DNA of 64,000 nucleotides from Prevotella herbatica (GTDB lineage: Bacteria > Bacteroidota > Bacteroidia > Bacteroidales > Bacteroidaceae), in assembly GCF_017347605.1 (NCBI RefSeq), contig NZ_AP024484.1, positions 1,579,501-1,643,500 on the forward strand. The letters run 5' to 3'. The notes under the pieces were generated by a model. That model had not been told where the DNA came from. It searched no databases and worked only from the letters and a program-made list of their open reading frames with translations. Position 1 is the stretch's first letter, and every line of letters starts with the position of its first letter. Positions 40,052-50,113 of the stretch are shown here, piece after piece. The translations under genes were made by a program, and so were the position numbers.

Positions 40052-43048
40052 TTAGAAGTTAACATTAAAACCAATATTGAAAGTTCTGGAAACAGGATAA
40101 CTGGACAAATCTATGCCGTTAATGCCTACTTCCGGATCAAATCCAGAATACCCCGTGATAGTAGCTACATTTTCACATGAAAGTGTTAGTCGAGCACTTT
40201 CAACAGAGAAAATTTTTACCCACTGCAACGGAAAATTATAAGAAAGAGATATCGTTTTTAGACGAAGATAAGATCCACTTTCCACAAAACGGTCTGAAAT
40301 GCGGTTATTGCCATTTGGATCGCTATAGACGGCACGGGGTATAACGTTACTTGTTCCCTCTCCATTCCAACGTGAAAGAACATCGGTCAACTGGTTGTAA
40401 GCTGCAGACATTCCTGTAAGGTCAATTTTATTGGCATTAAAAATTTTATTGCCAGCAACTCCTTGAAGATAAATGCTCAGTTCAAATCCTCTCCAAGTCA
40501 TGCTGTTGTTTATTGAGAACAAATGGCTTGGATTAGGATTACCGATAACCGTACGGTCTTCATCATTGATTACACCATCATGATTAAGATCTTTGAAACG
40601 AATATCACCTGGTTCTGCACCTATCTGAGAAGCATGGTCATGAACTTCTTTCTGATTTTGAAATATTCCGTCAGTTACATAGCCGTAGAATACGTTGATA
40701 GGATAGCCTTTTGCCAACATCGTGACATAAGAATTATTAACTTGATTAATATAATAAGGGGTAGAACTGTTTAAATCGTTGATCTTATTTTTATTATACG
40801 TGTAGGATAGAAGTGTTTCCCAACCAAGAATTCCTTTAAGATTCTGGGTATGTAAAGTGATTTCTATTCCTTTATTGGTAACTTTACCAGCATTGGTGTA
40901 AGTAGTACTGGTATCCTCAAAACCAGATGTAATAGGAATCGAAGCTTTTACAAGCATATCGCTGGTCTTCTTGATATATGCATCAAAAGATAAATTAATT
41001 CGTGAATGGAACATTGTCGCATCAAAGCCAATATTTTTTTGGGCAACCTGTTCCCAGTGAATGTTTGGATTAGCCAAAGTGGTGGAAATAAGTGCTGTCT
41101 GCTCATTGCCATCTGTACCAAAAGGATAGACACTTGTATTATAGGTAGGCATATAGCTGTAATTGCTTACGCTGGCTTGGCTACCTGTAATTCCGTATCC
41201 CATGCGGATTTTCAAGTCATTGAGTAACTCGTTCTGTTTATACCATGGTTCTTCTGTGAGTCGCCATGCCATAGAAACAGATGGGAAAGTTCCCCAGCGA
41301 TGATTGCGTCCAAATCGGCTTGAGCCATCTTTACGTATGGTTGCTGTTATTAAATAACGGTTACGATAATCGTAATTAGCACGAGCCATATAGGAGAACA
41401 GAGCCCATTCTGTCTCATTGCCACCAATCGCATACATCTTCTGTCCATTGTCCATTTCATGAACATTTTCGAAAGCGAAGAGATTTTTCTGTGCATTCAG
41501 ATAATCAAAATCATTCCATTGTGCAGAAGTACCTGCCATTAGAGAAACATGATGCTTCTCGGCAAAAGTATGGTCATAGAGAAAATAATTATCCCAAAGG
41601 TAAGTAAATGACTTATTATTACTTTTATATCTAGAGCTTTGCTCTACAGGAATAGGCTTCCATGCGTAAGCTGGAGTATAGTTATCCATATACCAGAATT
41701 TCGCATCAATACCCAAAGTACTTTTAAATTTCAAATCCTTGCTAAAACTGATTTCACCTGTAATACTACCAAGAAGATTATAACCATTTGTCTTGTTTTG
41801 ATCCATTTCAGTAGGGCCCACAGGATTTCTTGTAGAACCATACCATAAAGAATTACCATTAGGTCCTGACCATTCACCGTTTTCATCTTTTACAGGAAAA
41901 ATAGGGAGTGCACGATAGGTACTTCCCAAGTCATAATTTCCCTGCTTCTTAACATCAGCACTCAAAGCAAGGCTGTTTGAAAATTTGAGCCATTTTAGAA
42001 CTTGAGCATCACTGTTAGCCTCGAAGGTATATCGACGATAACTCACACTTTTAACGGTACCCGTCTGGTTAAGAAAACCTCCCGACACATAATAATGGGC
42101 TTTATCTGATCCACCAGAATAGCTTAACGTGTAATTTTCAAGATAACCTGTACGAAAAATCTGGTCATTCCAGTTGGTTCCATTTCCGAGTGAAGAAGGA
42201 GCTGTCCATAAAGGGTTCTGATCATAACCAGCATTAGCCATCATCTCATTATTCAATTCTGCATATTGAGAAGCATTGAGCAGAGAAGGCTTTTTCGTAG
42301 CATTCTGAAATGAAAAGTTTACGTTCAGTGAGAGATGTCCTATGCCATCTTTACCTTTCTTTGTCGTAATCATAATTACGCCATTGGCACCACGAGATCC
42401 GTAAATAGCAGTTGCCGAAGCATCCTTTAATACATCTACTCGTTCTACATCAGCCATATTCAGATTATTCAATCCCAAATCAGTTGGTATACCATCTATG
42501 ACGACAAGAGGATCACAGTTGTTGATAGATCCCAATCCTCTGATTTTAATAGAGACATTGTCACCAGGTTTTCCTGCATCTACAACTTGCAGACCAGCGA
42601 CTTTTCCTTGTAAAGATTGTCCTATGTTTGCAACAGGTTGCTCATTCAACTTTTTAGCATCTATGGATCCTATTGAACCCGTTAGATCACTCTTCTTCAT
42701 CGTGCCATAACCAATAACTACAACTTCATTAAGTTGCTTGCTACTCTGAGATAGCTCGATGTCTAAAACTTGCCTGCCTTGAACCGGTACATTTTTTGTA
42801 GTATATCCCAAATAAGATATAGAAAGAGTACCTGTAGAAGGAACCATAAAGATAAAATTACCATCCAAATCCGTAACTGTGGCATTTGTAGTACCTTTTT
42901 GGATTACCGTAGCTCCAATAATAGGTTCCCCGCTTTCGTCTTTTACGACTCCGTGAACCTTAATGTTTTGGGCGAAAAGGCTTAGTGATAGTAGAACGCC
43001 TACGCTACAAAACACAATTCTTTTTGTCAATTGTTTAAAGATGTTCAT
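40052..43048 (-). CDS. SusC-like TonB-dependent transporter of the dextran-type locus
   Basis: A 998-residue outer-membrane transporter. It has a signal peptide ending LFAQ, a carboxypeptidase-like domain (VHGVVKDESGEPIIGATVIQ), a plug (VVIGYGTMKKSDLTGSIGS, DASATAIYGSRGANGVIMITT) and a barrel ending TFNIGFNVNF. It heads the operon SusC-SusD-SusE-GH66-GH97 and is divergent from the SusR-like regulator. A -7-like TATTTTTG lies at 43087-43094 on the minus strand. Confidence 0.96.
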   Translation of the reverse strand: MNIFKQLTKRIVFCSVGVLLSLSLFAQNIKVHGVVKDESGEPIIGATVIQKGTTNATVTDLDGNFIFMVPSTGTLSISYLGYTTKNVPVQGRQVLDIELSQSSKQLNEVVVIGYGTMKKSDLTGSIGSIDAKKLNEQPVANIGQSLQGKVAGLQVVDAGKPGDNVSIKIRGLGSINNCDPLVVIDGIPTDLGLNNLNMADVERVDVLKDASATAIYGSRGANGVIMITTKKGKDGIGHLSLNVNFSFQNATKKPSLLNASQYAELNNEMMANAGYDQNPLWTAPSSLGNGTNWNDQIFRTGYLENYTLSYSGGSDKAHYYVSGGFLNQTGTVKSVSYRRYTFEANSDAQVLKWLKFSNSLALSADVKKQGNYDLGSTYRALPIFPVKDENGEWSGPNGNSLWYGSTRNPVGPTEMDQNKTNGYNLLGSITGEISFSKDLKFKSTLGIDAKFWYMDNYTPAYAWKPIPVEQSSRYKSNNKSFTYLWDNYFLYDHTFAEKHHVSLMAGTSAQWNDFDYLNAQKNLFAFENVHEMDNGQKMYAIGGNETEWALFSYMARANYDYRNRYLITATIRKDGSSRFGRNHRWGTFPSVSMAWRLTEEPWYKQNELLNDLKIRMGYGITGSQASVSNYSYMPTYNTSVYPFGTDGNEQTALISTTLANPNIHWEQVAQKNIGFDATMFHSRINLSFDAYIKKTSDMLVKASIPITSGFEDTSTTYTNAGKVTNKGIEITLHTQNLKGILGWETLLSYTYNKNKINDLNSSTPYYINQVNNSYVTMLAKGYPINVFYGYVTDGIFQNQKEVHDHASQIGAEPGDIRFKDLNHDGVINDEDRTVIGNPNPSHLFSINNSMTWRGFELSIYLQGVAGNKIFNANKIDLTGMSAAYNQLTDVLSRWNGEGTSNVIPRAVYSDPNGNNRISDRFVESGSYLRLKTISLSYNFPLQWVKIFSVESARLTLSCENVATITGYSGFDPEVGINGIDLSSYPVSRTFNIGFNVNF

Positions 43049-43218
43049 AAAAAAGATAAGTTTACATTTTGTTTAGATTTCTGTGGCAAAAATAGTTTTT
43101 TATTCTACAAGTTAATCATGCAAGTATAAAATAAGTAGATTATTGAATATTTATGAAACCTATAACTCATTGATTACTATTATCTTTCATGTAATTTAAA
43201 AAAACATTTAAGTAGATG

Positions 43219-43249
43219 TTTGATAATATCTTATTTTTTGTTATATTTG
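43219..43249 (+). promoter_or_regulatory. Promoter for the SusR-like regulator
   Basis: TTTG at 43219-43222, a 19-bp spacer and TATATTTG at 43242-43249 match the consensus exactly, 19 bp before the ATG. Confidence 0.7.
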
Positions 43250-43268
43250 CAGAAATATTTAAAAAACC

Positions 43269-44918
43269 ATGTTAAGACGCCTTTTGTACACTGTTTTTTT
43301 CTGTATGCTTGCGGGATTGTCCTGTCAGGCATCAAACCAGAAACTCCTTTCACGATTGGATAGTATTCTTTCTAATCGTGAAGCATATCACAATTCCAAA
43401 GAAATGTATATTAGTATACTTAAAAACTATGCTAAAAAAAAGCAAAGCAAGGAAGAACTGTTAAAAATATATGAAGATCTTTATCAGGAATACTATGTGT
43501 ACCAATTTGATTCAGCCAGGGTATATATAAACAAAGCTATTCTGCTCTCCCAGCAAATAAAAAGGACTGATCATGTCATTCAAAATTTGCTCTATAAAGT
43601 GCAACTTTTTGGTATAGGAGGACTTTATAGTGAAGCATCCAATTTACTGAATACGATTCAAGTAAACAAAATGCCAAAAGAGTTGTATTTCCTATATTAT
43701 ATTACTCGCTTTACTCTCTATTCATATAGGAGTGATTACTGTAATGATGACTATTATTCTCCAAGATATAGGGCATTGGCAGCATATAGCCTCAAAATGG
43801 CCATGCCATATCTAACCAGCAACATGCCTGAATATGATTTCTATCACGGTGAATACTATATATATGTCACGCGAAATGACAAAAAGGCTCTTTCCTACTA
43901 TTTTAAGACTATCTCTCATCAGAAAGAAACTTCACGTTATTATGCAATGGCCTGCTTTGCCATTGCTAATAACTATAATGCCCATGGTGATACCCGAAAA
44001 TATGAAAAATACCTAATCCAAGCTTGTATAAGTGATGCGTTATGTAATACACGAGAAAATCTGGCATTACAAGATTTCGCCATCTTTCTGTTTAAAGAAG
44101 GCCAAAAAAGTGAAAACCATGTAGAACGTGCCGATAAATATATCAACATTGCTTTAGAAGATGCAAAGTTATATAATAACAGGCTTAGAATATTGGAAAT
44201 ATCTCAAAAACTACCTACCATCGTTTCAACTTACGAAGGTATGATCAAATCAAATAATAGAAAACTTGAATTAACTATTAGTATTATTTCCATACTTATT
44301 TTTATCTCCATTTTCGGAATAGTATTGATATTCCGCCAAAACAAGCTTCTTGCCTTACATAGGAAGCAATTTTGTGATAGTAATAATCAGCTCACTCTGC
44401 TAAACAATAAACTTAATATTCTCAATTCAGCCCTGCTAGATACAAATCGTAAAAGGGAAGGGCTTGCCAAGCTGTATATTGACCTATGTGCCAAATACAT
44501 TGACAGACTAAGTAAATATCAAAATTTAGTAAAGAGAAAAATAAAAGCTAATCAAGTTAATGAACTTCTTAGTACTATATCTTCCTCGCGTTTGTCAGAA
44601 GAAAATGCTAAAACATTTACTAATAGGTTCGACAAAGCCTTTCTTGATCTTTATCCTACTTTTATAGATGAATTTAACAGTCTTCTGATTGATGGACAAT
44701 CTAAAAAGAAAGAAAAAATGCCCAAGAACTCTATGACTAATGAACAGCGTATTTATGCCTTGATTAGGCTAGGTGTACAGGAAAGCTCAGAAATAGCATC
44801 TCTCCTTTTTTATTCCCCACAAACCATTTATAATTATCGTTCAGCAGTTAAAAATAGAGCAAAAAATAAGGATACTTTTGATGATGATGTACAGAATCTC
44901 TGTACAATCATTAAATAA
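43269..44918 (+). CDS. SusR-like transmembrane regulator (DUF6377 type)
   Basis: A 549-residue protein. A signal peptide leads into a periplasmic helical TPR-like region (about 25-330) and one membrane helix (about 335-357, LTISIISILIFISIFGIVLIF). A coiled-coil cytoplasmic stretch (KLLALHRKQFCDSNNQLTLL...) is followed by a C-terminal DUF6377 domain with an HTH-like end (ALIRLGVQESSEIASLLFYS). SusR, the regulator of starch use in Bacteroides, has this plan. Placement divergent from susC of an alpha-glucan locus supports control of that operon by bound gluco-oligosaccharides. Confidence 0.88.
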   Translation: MLRRLLYTVFFCMLAGLSCQASNQKLLSRLDSILSNREAYHNSKEMYISILKNYAKKKQSKEELLKIYEDLYQEYYVYQFDSARVYINKAILLSQQIKRTDHVIQNLLYKVQLFGIGGLYSEASNLLNTIQVNKMPKELYFLYYITRFTLYSYRSDYCNDDYYSPRYRALAAYSLKMAMPYLTSNMPEYDFYHGEYYIYVTRNDKKALSYYFKTISHQKETSRYYAMACFAIANNYNAHGDTRKYEKYLIQACISDALCNTRENLALQDFAIFLFKEGQKSENHVERADKYINIALEDAKLYNNRLRILEISQKLPTIVSTYEGMIKSNNRKLELTISIISILIFISIFGIVLIFRQNKLLALHRKQFCDSNNQLTLLNNKLNILNSALLDTNRKREGLAKLYIDLCAKYIDRLSKYQNLVKRKIKANQVNELLSTISSSRLSEENAKTFTNRFDKAFLDLYPTFIDEFNSLLIDGQSKKKEKMPKNSMTNEQRIYALIRLGVQESSEIASLLFYSPQTIYNYRSAVKNRAKNKDTFDDDVQNLCTIIK

Positions 44919-44971
44919 TCCTAGTTATAAAAACATATTAATCCACTTGCTGTTAGATAGCATACTTTCCT

Positions 44972-45149
44972 GTTGAATACATTCGTGATATAAGAATGAA
45001 AAAAGCCGCACTGTTGCTTCGTGAAGGTAAATATTCTGTGTCAGAGGTGATGTTCATTGTAAGTTTCTCCAATACGGGATATTTCTCAAAGTGTTTCCAA
45101 AAAGCATTTGGAATGACACCTACTGAATTTAGAAAGGGAATAAAGTAAT
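44972..45149 (+). pseudogene. Detached 3' fragment of an HTCS gene (direct repeat copy 2)
   Basis: The fragment encodes VEYIRDIRMKKAALLLREG and continues in frame to the stop at 45146-45148, ending EFRKGIK. It matches 32752-32929 at about 95%, in the same orientation. It has no start, no upstream HTCS sequence and no promoter of its own. It begins abruptly after unrelated sequence (44919-44971) and ends 22 bp before the cysS promoter. It is therefore a scar, not a gene. See the finding on the 12-kb block between the two copies. Confidence 0.85.
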
Positions 45150-45170
45150 GATAAGAAACGAGGGAAATAT

Positions 45171-45201
45171 TTTGATTTTACCCTATTTTGCATTAACTTT
45201 G
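45171..45201 (+). promoter_or_regulatory. Promoter for cysS
   Basis: TTTG at 45171-45174, 19 bp, TAACTTTG at 45194-45201: an exact consensus match 28 bp before the ATG. Confidence 0.72.
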
Positions 45202-45228
45202 CAATCACATTAGTAATATAAATATGTT

Positions 45229-46719
45229 ATGGAACAGAATTTTTTAATCTATAATACTCTTACTCGACATAAGGAGTTGTTTAAACCGTTGCATGCTCCT
45301 AATGTTGGTATGTATGTGTGCGGGCCTACTGTTTATGGTGACGCACATCTTGGACATGCACGTCCTGCGATAACTTTCGATATCTTGTTCCGCTATCTTA
45401 AGCATCAAGGTTACAAGGTGAGATATGTTCGTAATATCACTGATGTAGGTCATCTTGAGCATGATGCTGACGAGGGGGATGACAAGATTGAGAAGAAAGC
45501 TCGTCTTGAACAGCTTGAACCAATGGAGATAGCTCAGTATTACACGAATCGCTATCATGATGCTATGGAGGCGCTGAATGTGCTTCCACCGTCTATAGAA
45601 CCTCATGCTACGGGTCATATCATTGAACAGGAAGAGTTGGTAAAGGAAATCCTTGCTAACGGATATGCTTATGAGAGTAATGGAAGTGTATATTTCGACG
45701 TTGTGAAGTACGATAAAGATCACAAGTATGGTATTCTTTCAGGTCGTAACCTCACCGATATGATAAATAATTCTCGTGAACTCAATGGTGTAAGCGAGAA
45801 GCATAATCAAGTAGACTTCGCTTTGTGGAAGAAAGCTCAGCCTGAACATATCATGCGTTGGCCGAGTCCTTGGAGTGTTGGCTTCCCTGGTTGGCATTGT
45901 GAGTGCACAGCTATGGGCCGTAAATATTTAGGCAGTCATTTCGATATTCATGGTGGAGGCATGGATCTAGTCTTCCCTCATCACGAATGTGAGATAGCAC
46001 AGGCTGTGGCAAGTCAGGGTGATCAGATGGTTCACTACTGGATGCACAACAACATGATAACCATAAACGGTCAGAAGATGGGAAAAAGTCTTGGTAACTT
46101 CATCACTCTGGAACAGTTCTTCACTGGCAAGCATGAGAGTCTGACTCAGGCTTATACTCCTATGACTATAAGATTCTTCATTCTCTCTGCTCATTATCGT
46201 GGCACTGTCGATTTCTCTAATGAGGCGTTGATTGCTGCACAGAAAGGTTATGAGAGACTTATGAACGGTATTTCAGACATAGATCGTATTCAGGTTTCTA
46301 AAGAATGTGACGCAGAGACAGAGAAGTTTGTCAAGGCATTACGTCAGCGTTGCTATGACGCTATGAATGATGATTTGCAGACTCCGCTTGTTATCAGTTA
46401 TCTGTTTGAGGCATGTCATCTAGTAAATACCTTACTAGATCATAAAGCTCAGATTTGTGCTGATTGTCTGAAGGAACTTTCAGAGGTAATGCATATCTTC
46501 GCTTTCGACTTGTTAGGTTTGAAGAGCGAAAAGGGTGCAAATAATGATGCCCGTGAAGAGGCTTACGGAAAGGTAGTAGACATGGTTCTTCAGCTTCGCA
46601 CAAAGGCTAAGACTGATAAGGACTGGGCTACTAGCGATCAGATACGTGATGCTCTTGCAAATGCAGGTTTCGAAGTTAAAGACACCAAAGACGGTGTTAC
46701 TTGGAAGTTAAATAAATAA
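45229..46719 (+). CDS. cysS: Cysteinyl-tRNA synthetase
   Basis: A 496-residue class I aminoacyl-tRNA synthetase of full length. It shows [20 protein letters not shown] (HLGH as the HIGH motif), zinc ligands in the CGPTVY and GWHCECTAM blocks, [17 protein letters not shown] and the KMGKSLGN (KMSKS) loop. The DALR-type anticodon-binding helices and a short C-terminal domain finish the protein. The gene starts 80 bp after the HTCS fragment and ends before a terminator, so it forms its own transcription unit. Confidence 0.97.
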   Translation: MEQNFLIYNTLTRHKELFKPLHAPNVGMYVCGPTVYGDAHLGHARPAITFDILFRYLKHQGYKVRYVRNITDVGHLEHDADEGDDKIEKKARLEQLEPMEIAQYYTNRYHDAMEALNVLPPSIEPHATGHIIEQEELVKEILANGYAYESNGSVYFDVVKYDKDHKYGILSGRNLTDMINNSRELNGVSEKHNQVDFALWKKAQPEHIMRWPSPWSVGFPGWHCECTAMGRKYLGSHFDIHGGGMDLVFPHHECEIAQAVASQGDQMVHYWMHNNMITINGQKMGKSLGNFITLEQFFTGKHESLTQAYTPMTIRFFILSAHYRGTVDFSNEALIAAQKGYERLMNGISDIDRIQVSKECDAETEKFVKALRQRCYDAMNDDLQTPLVISYLFEACHLVNTLLDHKAQICADCLKELSEVMHIFAFDLLGLKSEKGANNDAREEAYGKVVDMVLQLRTKAKTDKDWATSDQIRDALANAGFEVKDTKDGVTWKLNK

Positions 46720-46778
46720 GATATACGAATTAGCATTGGCTAATGGAAATGAGTGCACAAGTGAATGTGCGCCTTTTG

Positions 46779-46813
46779 AAATCCCCTCCCGTGAAGAGAG
46801 GGGATTTTAATTT
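46779..46813 (+). terminator. Terminator after cysS
   Basis: AAATCCCCTC (46779-46788) pairs with GAGGGGATTT (46797-46806), followed by a T-rich tail. Confidence 0.8.
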
Positions 46814-46890
46814 GTAAAAATGTTAGCAAGTTCTCATAAAAAGTTTTGAAATACTATTATAAATTTAATCAATGTTTAATATATAAAAAG

Positions 46891-47688
46891 ATGAATTTTA
46901 AACTAATGAAGCGTATTACCTTAGTAATACTTTTAGCAAGTTCAATGCCCGCTGCGGCACAATTTAATTTTAAGAAAGTAATTGGCGGTGCATCAAAAGC
47001 TGTACAGGCTGTTACAATTTCAGATGCTGATATGGCAGCGTATGTAAAAGAGTATATAGATTGGATGGATAGCCATAATAAGGTTTGTGACGAAAAAAGC
47101 AAATATACCATTCGTCTGAATAAACTGACACAGGGATTGACAGACGTTGAAGGTTTAAAATTGAATTTCAAGGTGTATTACGTTACTGATATTAATGCAT
47201 TTGCGTGTGCTGATGGCAGCGTTAGGGTATTTTCTTCTTTAATGGATATTATGACAGATGACGAATTGCTTGGAGTTATAGGTCATGAAATAGGTCATGT
47301 GGCACATAAAGATTCAAAGAAAGCCTTCCGCACAGCCTTACTTACTTCCGCATTGAAGGATGCAGCGGCTTCACAAGGTGGAACAGTGGCTAAACTGACT
47401 GATTCCCAATTAGGTGATTTGGGTGAAGCACTAGTAAACTCTACCTATTCTCAAAGTCAAGAGCGTAACGCAGATGATTATGGTTATGACTTTCTAAAAA
47501 AATCAGGGAAAAATCCTTGGGCAATGGCTTTGTCTTTCAAAAAGTTGAAAGAGTTACAAGATAAGGCTGGCGCAGAAAAGAATAGCAAAATAAATCAACT
47601 GTTTTCTACACATCCTGACTTAGTTACACGTATTGGACGTATGGAAGAACGTGCGACAAAAGACGGTATAGCAAAACCGACAAAGTAA
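46891..47688 (+). CDS. M48 family metallopeptidase, exported
   Basis: A 265-residue zinc peptidase. A signal peptide (ILLASSMPAAAQ) leads into the catalytic domain with the HEIGH zinc motif (GVIGHEIGHVAHKD) and the downstream glutamate ligand region SQSQERNADDYG. The HPDLVTRIGRME segment near the C-terminus is typical of M48 (BepA/LoiP-like) peptidases that handle outer-membrane protein quality. I start at the ATG at 46891. An upstream in-frame ATG at 46846 adds residues before the signal peptide, and one at 46906 is also possible. Confidence 0.9.
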   Translation: MNFKLMKRITLVILLASSMPAAAQFNFKKVIGGASKAVQAVTISDADMAAYVKEYIDWMDSHNKVCDEKSKYTIRLNKLTQGLTDVEGLKLNFKVYYVTDINAFACADGSVRVFSSLMDIMTDDELLGVIGHEIGHVAHKDSKKAFRTALLTSALKDAAASQGGTVAKLTDSQLGDLGEALVNSTYSQSQERNADDYGYDFLKKSGKNPWAMALSFKKLKELQDKAGAEKNSKINQLFSTHPDLVTRIGRMEERATKDGIAKPTK

Positions 47689-47798
47689 AAAAGCATATTT
47701 TACTTTATAACGAATTTCTGTAAATGAATATATAAAATGGAGAAGTAAACTTGTTGTTGAAAGCTCAACGCACAAGATATACTATTTCTTAATATACG

Positions 47799-47836
47799 AA
47801 CTGCTCCAAAGCGAATACTTTGGGGCAGTTTTTGTT
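47799..47836 (+). terminator. Terminator after the M48 gene
   Basis: AACTGCTCCAAAG (47799-47811) pairs with CTTTGGGGCAGTT (47818-47830), one G-T pair, then TTTGTTGTT. Confidence 0.8.
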
Positions 47837-48169
47837 GTTATATAAATGAGTTGACTCGAAAGTAATCTGTTTTGTCCATCTTATTCATATATATTGATGT
47901 TTCCTATAGAATATATTTTGCTTTATAATAAGAAGCATTAAGATGTGAATTGTTGTTTTTTTTGTGATAAAACTATGTTAAATAAAACATAACTGAATTT
48001 TATTTCACCAAATTGTTGTTATTTTGTAGTCATACAAAGTCAAATCGATTGAATTGTGACGAATGCTAATTTGCAGACGTTTGCATGATATTTGGAGTGT
48101 GTAATCATGAGAAGCGCATTTTAAAACTTCAAAGGAAAATACTACTCAAGATTTTACTATATAAAATTG
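47837..48169. other. AT-rich leader of the ABC exporter, no gene seen
   Basis: No ORF with coding character and no precursor peptide with a double-glycine leader was found. Several TTTG and TATTTTG words occur, but none in correct promoter spacing that I could fix. Confidence 0.5.
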
Positions 48170-49090
48170 ATGGAACAATTTGAAAATATACTTACTGTTA
48201 AGCACTTGAAGAAGTCTTATAAAACCTCCTCTGGTGCTATTGATGTCCTTAAAGATGTAAATTTAGAACTAGGCAATGGTGTGACAGCTATTCTAGGACC
48301 GAATGGGGCAGGGAAGACGACGTTAATCAAGATATTTACCGATCTGCTGAACTTCGAAGAAGGACAAGTTGCTTATTGTGGCAAAGAGTTGAAAACTATG
48401 ACAAAGAAGGAAAAAAGCCAGACTTTTTCTCTGCTGTCTGAAGGGAGTAGAAACTTATATTATAAACTTACGCCACTAGAAAATATCAAATATTTCGCCA
48501 CATTGAGAGGTATCCCTTTTGACTCCATCAAGGAATATAGTCTTAATCTGCTTCAGAAACTCAATCTGTATGAGAAAAAGAGCGAAATGGTAGAAAATCT
48601 TTCGAGAGGTATGCAGCAGAAAGTTGCTGTTGTATGCGCATTGAGTATGAACACTCCTGTGACTTTCTTAGACGAGCCAACTCTTGGACTTGATATGGAG
48701 AGCAGTATCAACTTGAGTAAATTCCTTAGAAGCCCTGAATTTACTTCGAATAGATCTATTATCATCACTTCCCATGACTTTAGTTTTATCGAAAATACTG
48801 CTACTCAGATATACAAATTACAAGGTGGTATGATGATTGAGAAACAAGAATTTGGAGAAAGTGACGACACTTTTATCATACGCATTAATCATCCGGATAT
48901 TGATAAAATAAATGATGATGGTTTAGAAATTGTTGACGCATGCGGCCAATATTGCACCATCAAAATATCGGTTTCATCTTTACGATTAGGCGAAGAGATA
49001 CATAAATTGAATGATGCAGGTCACGAAATTGTTTATGTAGAGGCTGCGAATCAAAACATTACGAATTTCTATCTAAATAAAGAACCATGA
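48170..49090 (+). CDS. ABC transporter ATP-binding subunit
   Basis: A 306-residue ATPase with Walker A GPNGAGKTTL (about residues 45-54), signature LSRGMQQK, Walker B VTFLDEPTLG and a switch His in ITSHDFS. A C-terminal extension of about 95 residues follows the ATPase core, as in ABC-2 exporters of the CcmA/DrrA group. I start at the ATG at 48170; a TTG one codon earlier is less likely. The stop overlaps the permease start by 4 bp. Export of a lipid, antibiotic or peptide is possible; the substrate cannot be told. Confidence 0.93.
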   Translation: MEQFENILTVKHLKKSYKTSSGAIDVLKDVNLELGNGVTAILGPNGAGKTTLIKIFTDLLNFEEGQVAYCGKELKTMTKKEKSQTFSLLSEGSRNLYYKLTPLENIKYFATLRGIPFDSIKEYSLNLLQKLNLYEKKSEMVENLSRGMQQKVAVVCALSMNTPVTFLDEPTLGLDMESSINLSKFLRSPEFTSNRSIIITSHDFSFIENTATQIYKLQGGMMIEKQEFGESDDTFIIRINHPDIDKINDDGLEIVDACGQYCTIKISVSSLRLGEEIHKLNDAGHEIVYVEAANQNITNFYLNKEP

Positions 49091-49860
49091 AATACTATTT
49101 GAATTTATTCTTCCAAGAATTTGAGAAGACATGCAAAATCGCACTGCGATATAAGTTTGACACTATATTTTATATCTTTTTCTGGGCAATTTTAAGCGTA
49201 ATCATATCCCATGTTCTTTGCGCTAAACATCCCGGAAATGTGCCGATATTTGTTAGCTCGTTTATGATTTGGCTGATTACCAATAATAGTTTCATCGCCA
49301 TTGTAGAATCTATTATGAAGGAAAACACTCAAGGTACTTTGGAACAGTTATATCTTAATGCGCGTTCCTTCTATAGCCTACTAATAATAAAGGGAGTTGC
49401 CGTAAGTATATTATCTATTATAGAATCAATGGTTACTTTATCTTTATGTTTATTGTTTGTGCCAAATGTGAAATTTAGTATGATGTTACAATGGATTTAC
49501 GTTTTGCCATTGCTCTTTATCGCAATATTCTCACTTATCGGCATTGGCATTACTTGTGCCTCGTTTGCCTTGAAATACAAAAATATCTCAAACTTCTATA
49601 GCATGGTGTCGTCCATACTTTTTGGTATTCTTACTTATGGTGCTATTTTCTTAAACAAGAAACTGATATTGACGATACTCTTTCCCTTTGCTAAGGCTAA
49701 TGCTACTATCCAATTATTCTTAAGAGGAAAAGCCCCAATCAGTGTAAATGCCTATATCATCATAATTATCAACGACTTGCTCATGATGGCATTAGGTTAT
49801 GTTGTTTTGAAATACTACCTGAAAGAATCCAAGAAGGCTGGCTCCTTGTCTAAATTCTGA
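49087..49860 (+). CDS. ABC-2 type permease subunit
   Basis: A 257-residue membrane protein with six hydrophobic segments. A cytoplasmic N-terminal stretch precedes the first one, and the family-like EXE-type region NTQGTLEQLYLNARSFYS lies between TM2 and TM3. It is translationally coupled to the ATPase (ATGA). The pair lacks a periplasmic adaptor or outer-membrane partner nearby. Resemblance to two-gene immunity or drug exporters is general only. Confidence 0.9.
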   Translation: MKYYLNLFFQEFEKTCKIALRYKFDTIFYIFFWAILSVIISHVLCAKHPGNVPIFVSSFMIWLITNNSFIAIVESIMKENTQGTLEQLYLNARSFYSLLIIKGVAVSILSIIESMVTLSLCLLFVPNVKFSMMLQWIYVLPLLFIAIFSLIGIGITCASFALKYKNISNFYSMVSSILFGILTYGAIFLNKKLILTILFPFAKANATIQLFLRGKAPISVNAYIIIIINDLLMMALGYVVLKYYLKESKKAGSLSKF

Positions 49861-49922
49861 AGACAGCTGCATGGTATGGCTGCAAGTATTCTGCGGTTCA
49901 TGATATTAATCTGCTGGAAAAA

Positions 49923-49970
49923 ACGGATTTATACAATGCTACTATCGAATTTCGATAGTAGCATTATCCG
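49923..49970. terminator. Long perfect palindrome after the permease gene
   Basis: AATGCTACTATCGAA (49935-49949) and its complement (49951-49965) flank a single T; outer CGGAT/ATCCG pairs extend the structure. There is no T run, so it may be a protein-binding site or a factor-independent pause rather than a classical terminator. It lies between the exporter and the convergent GH31 gene. Confidence 0.5.
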
Positions 49971-50113
49971 CTAAATTGTGAATGAGTTTCGAAGCTACAG
50001 CATATCACTTGGCAATTTTATTCTTCAGATGAACCAGATCAACTCTTATTTATCTCTTCTTATTCATACCTATATAATTTACTATAAATATAAATGGTTA
50101 CTAAATAATTCCT

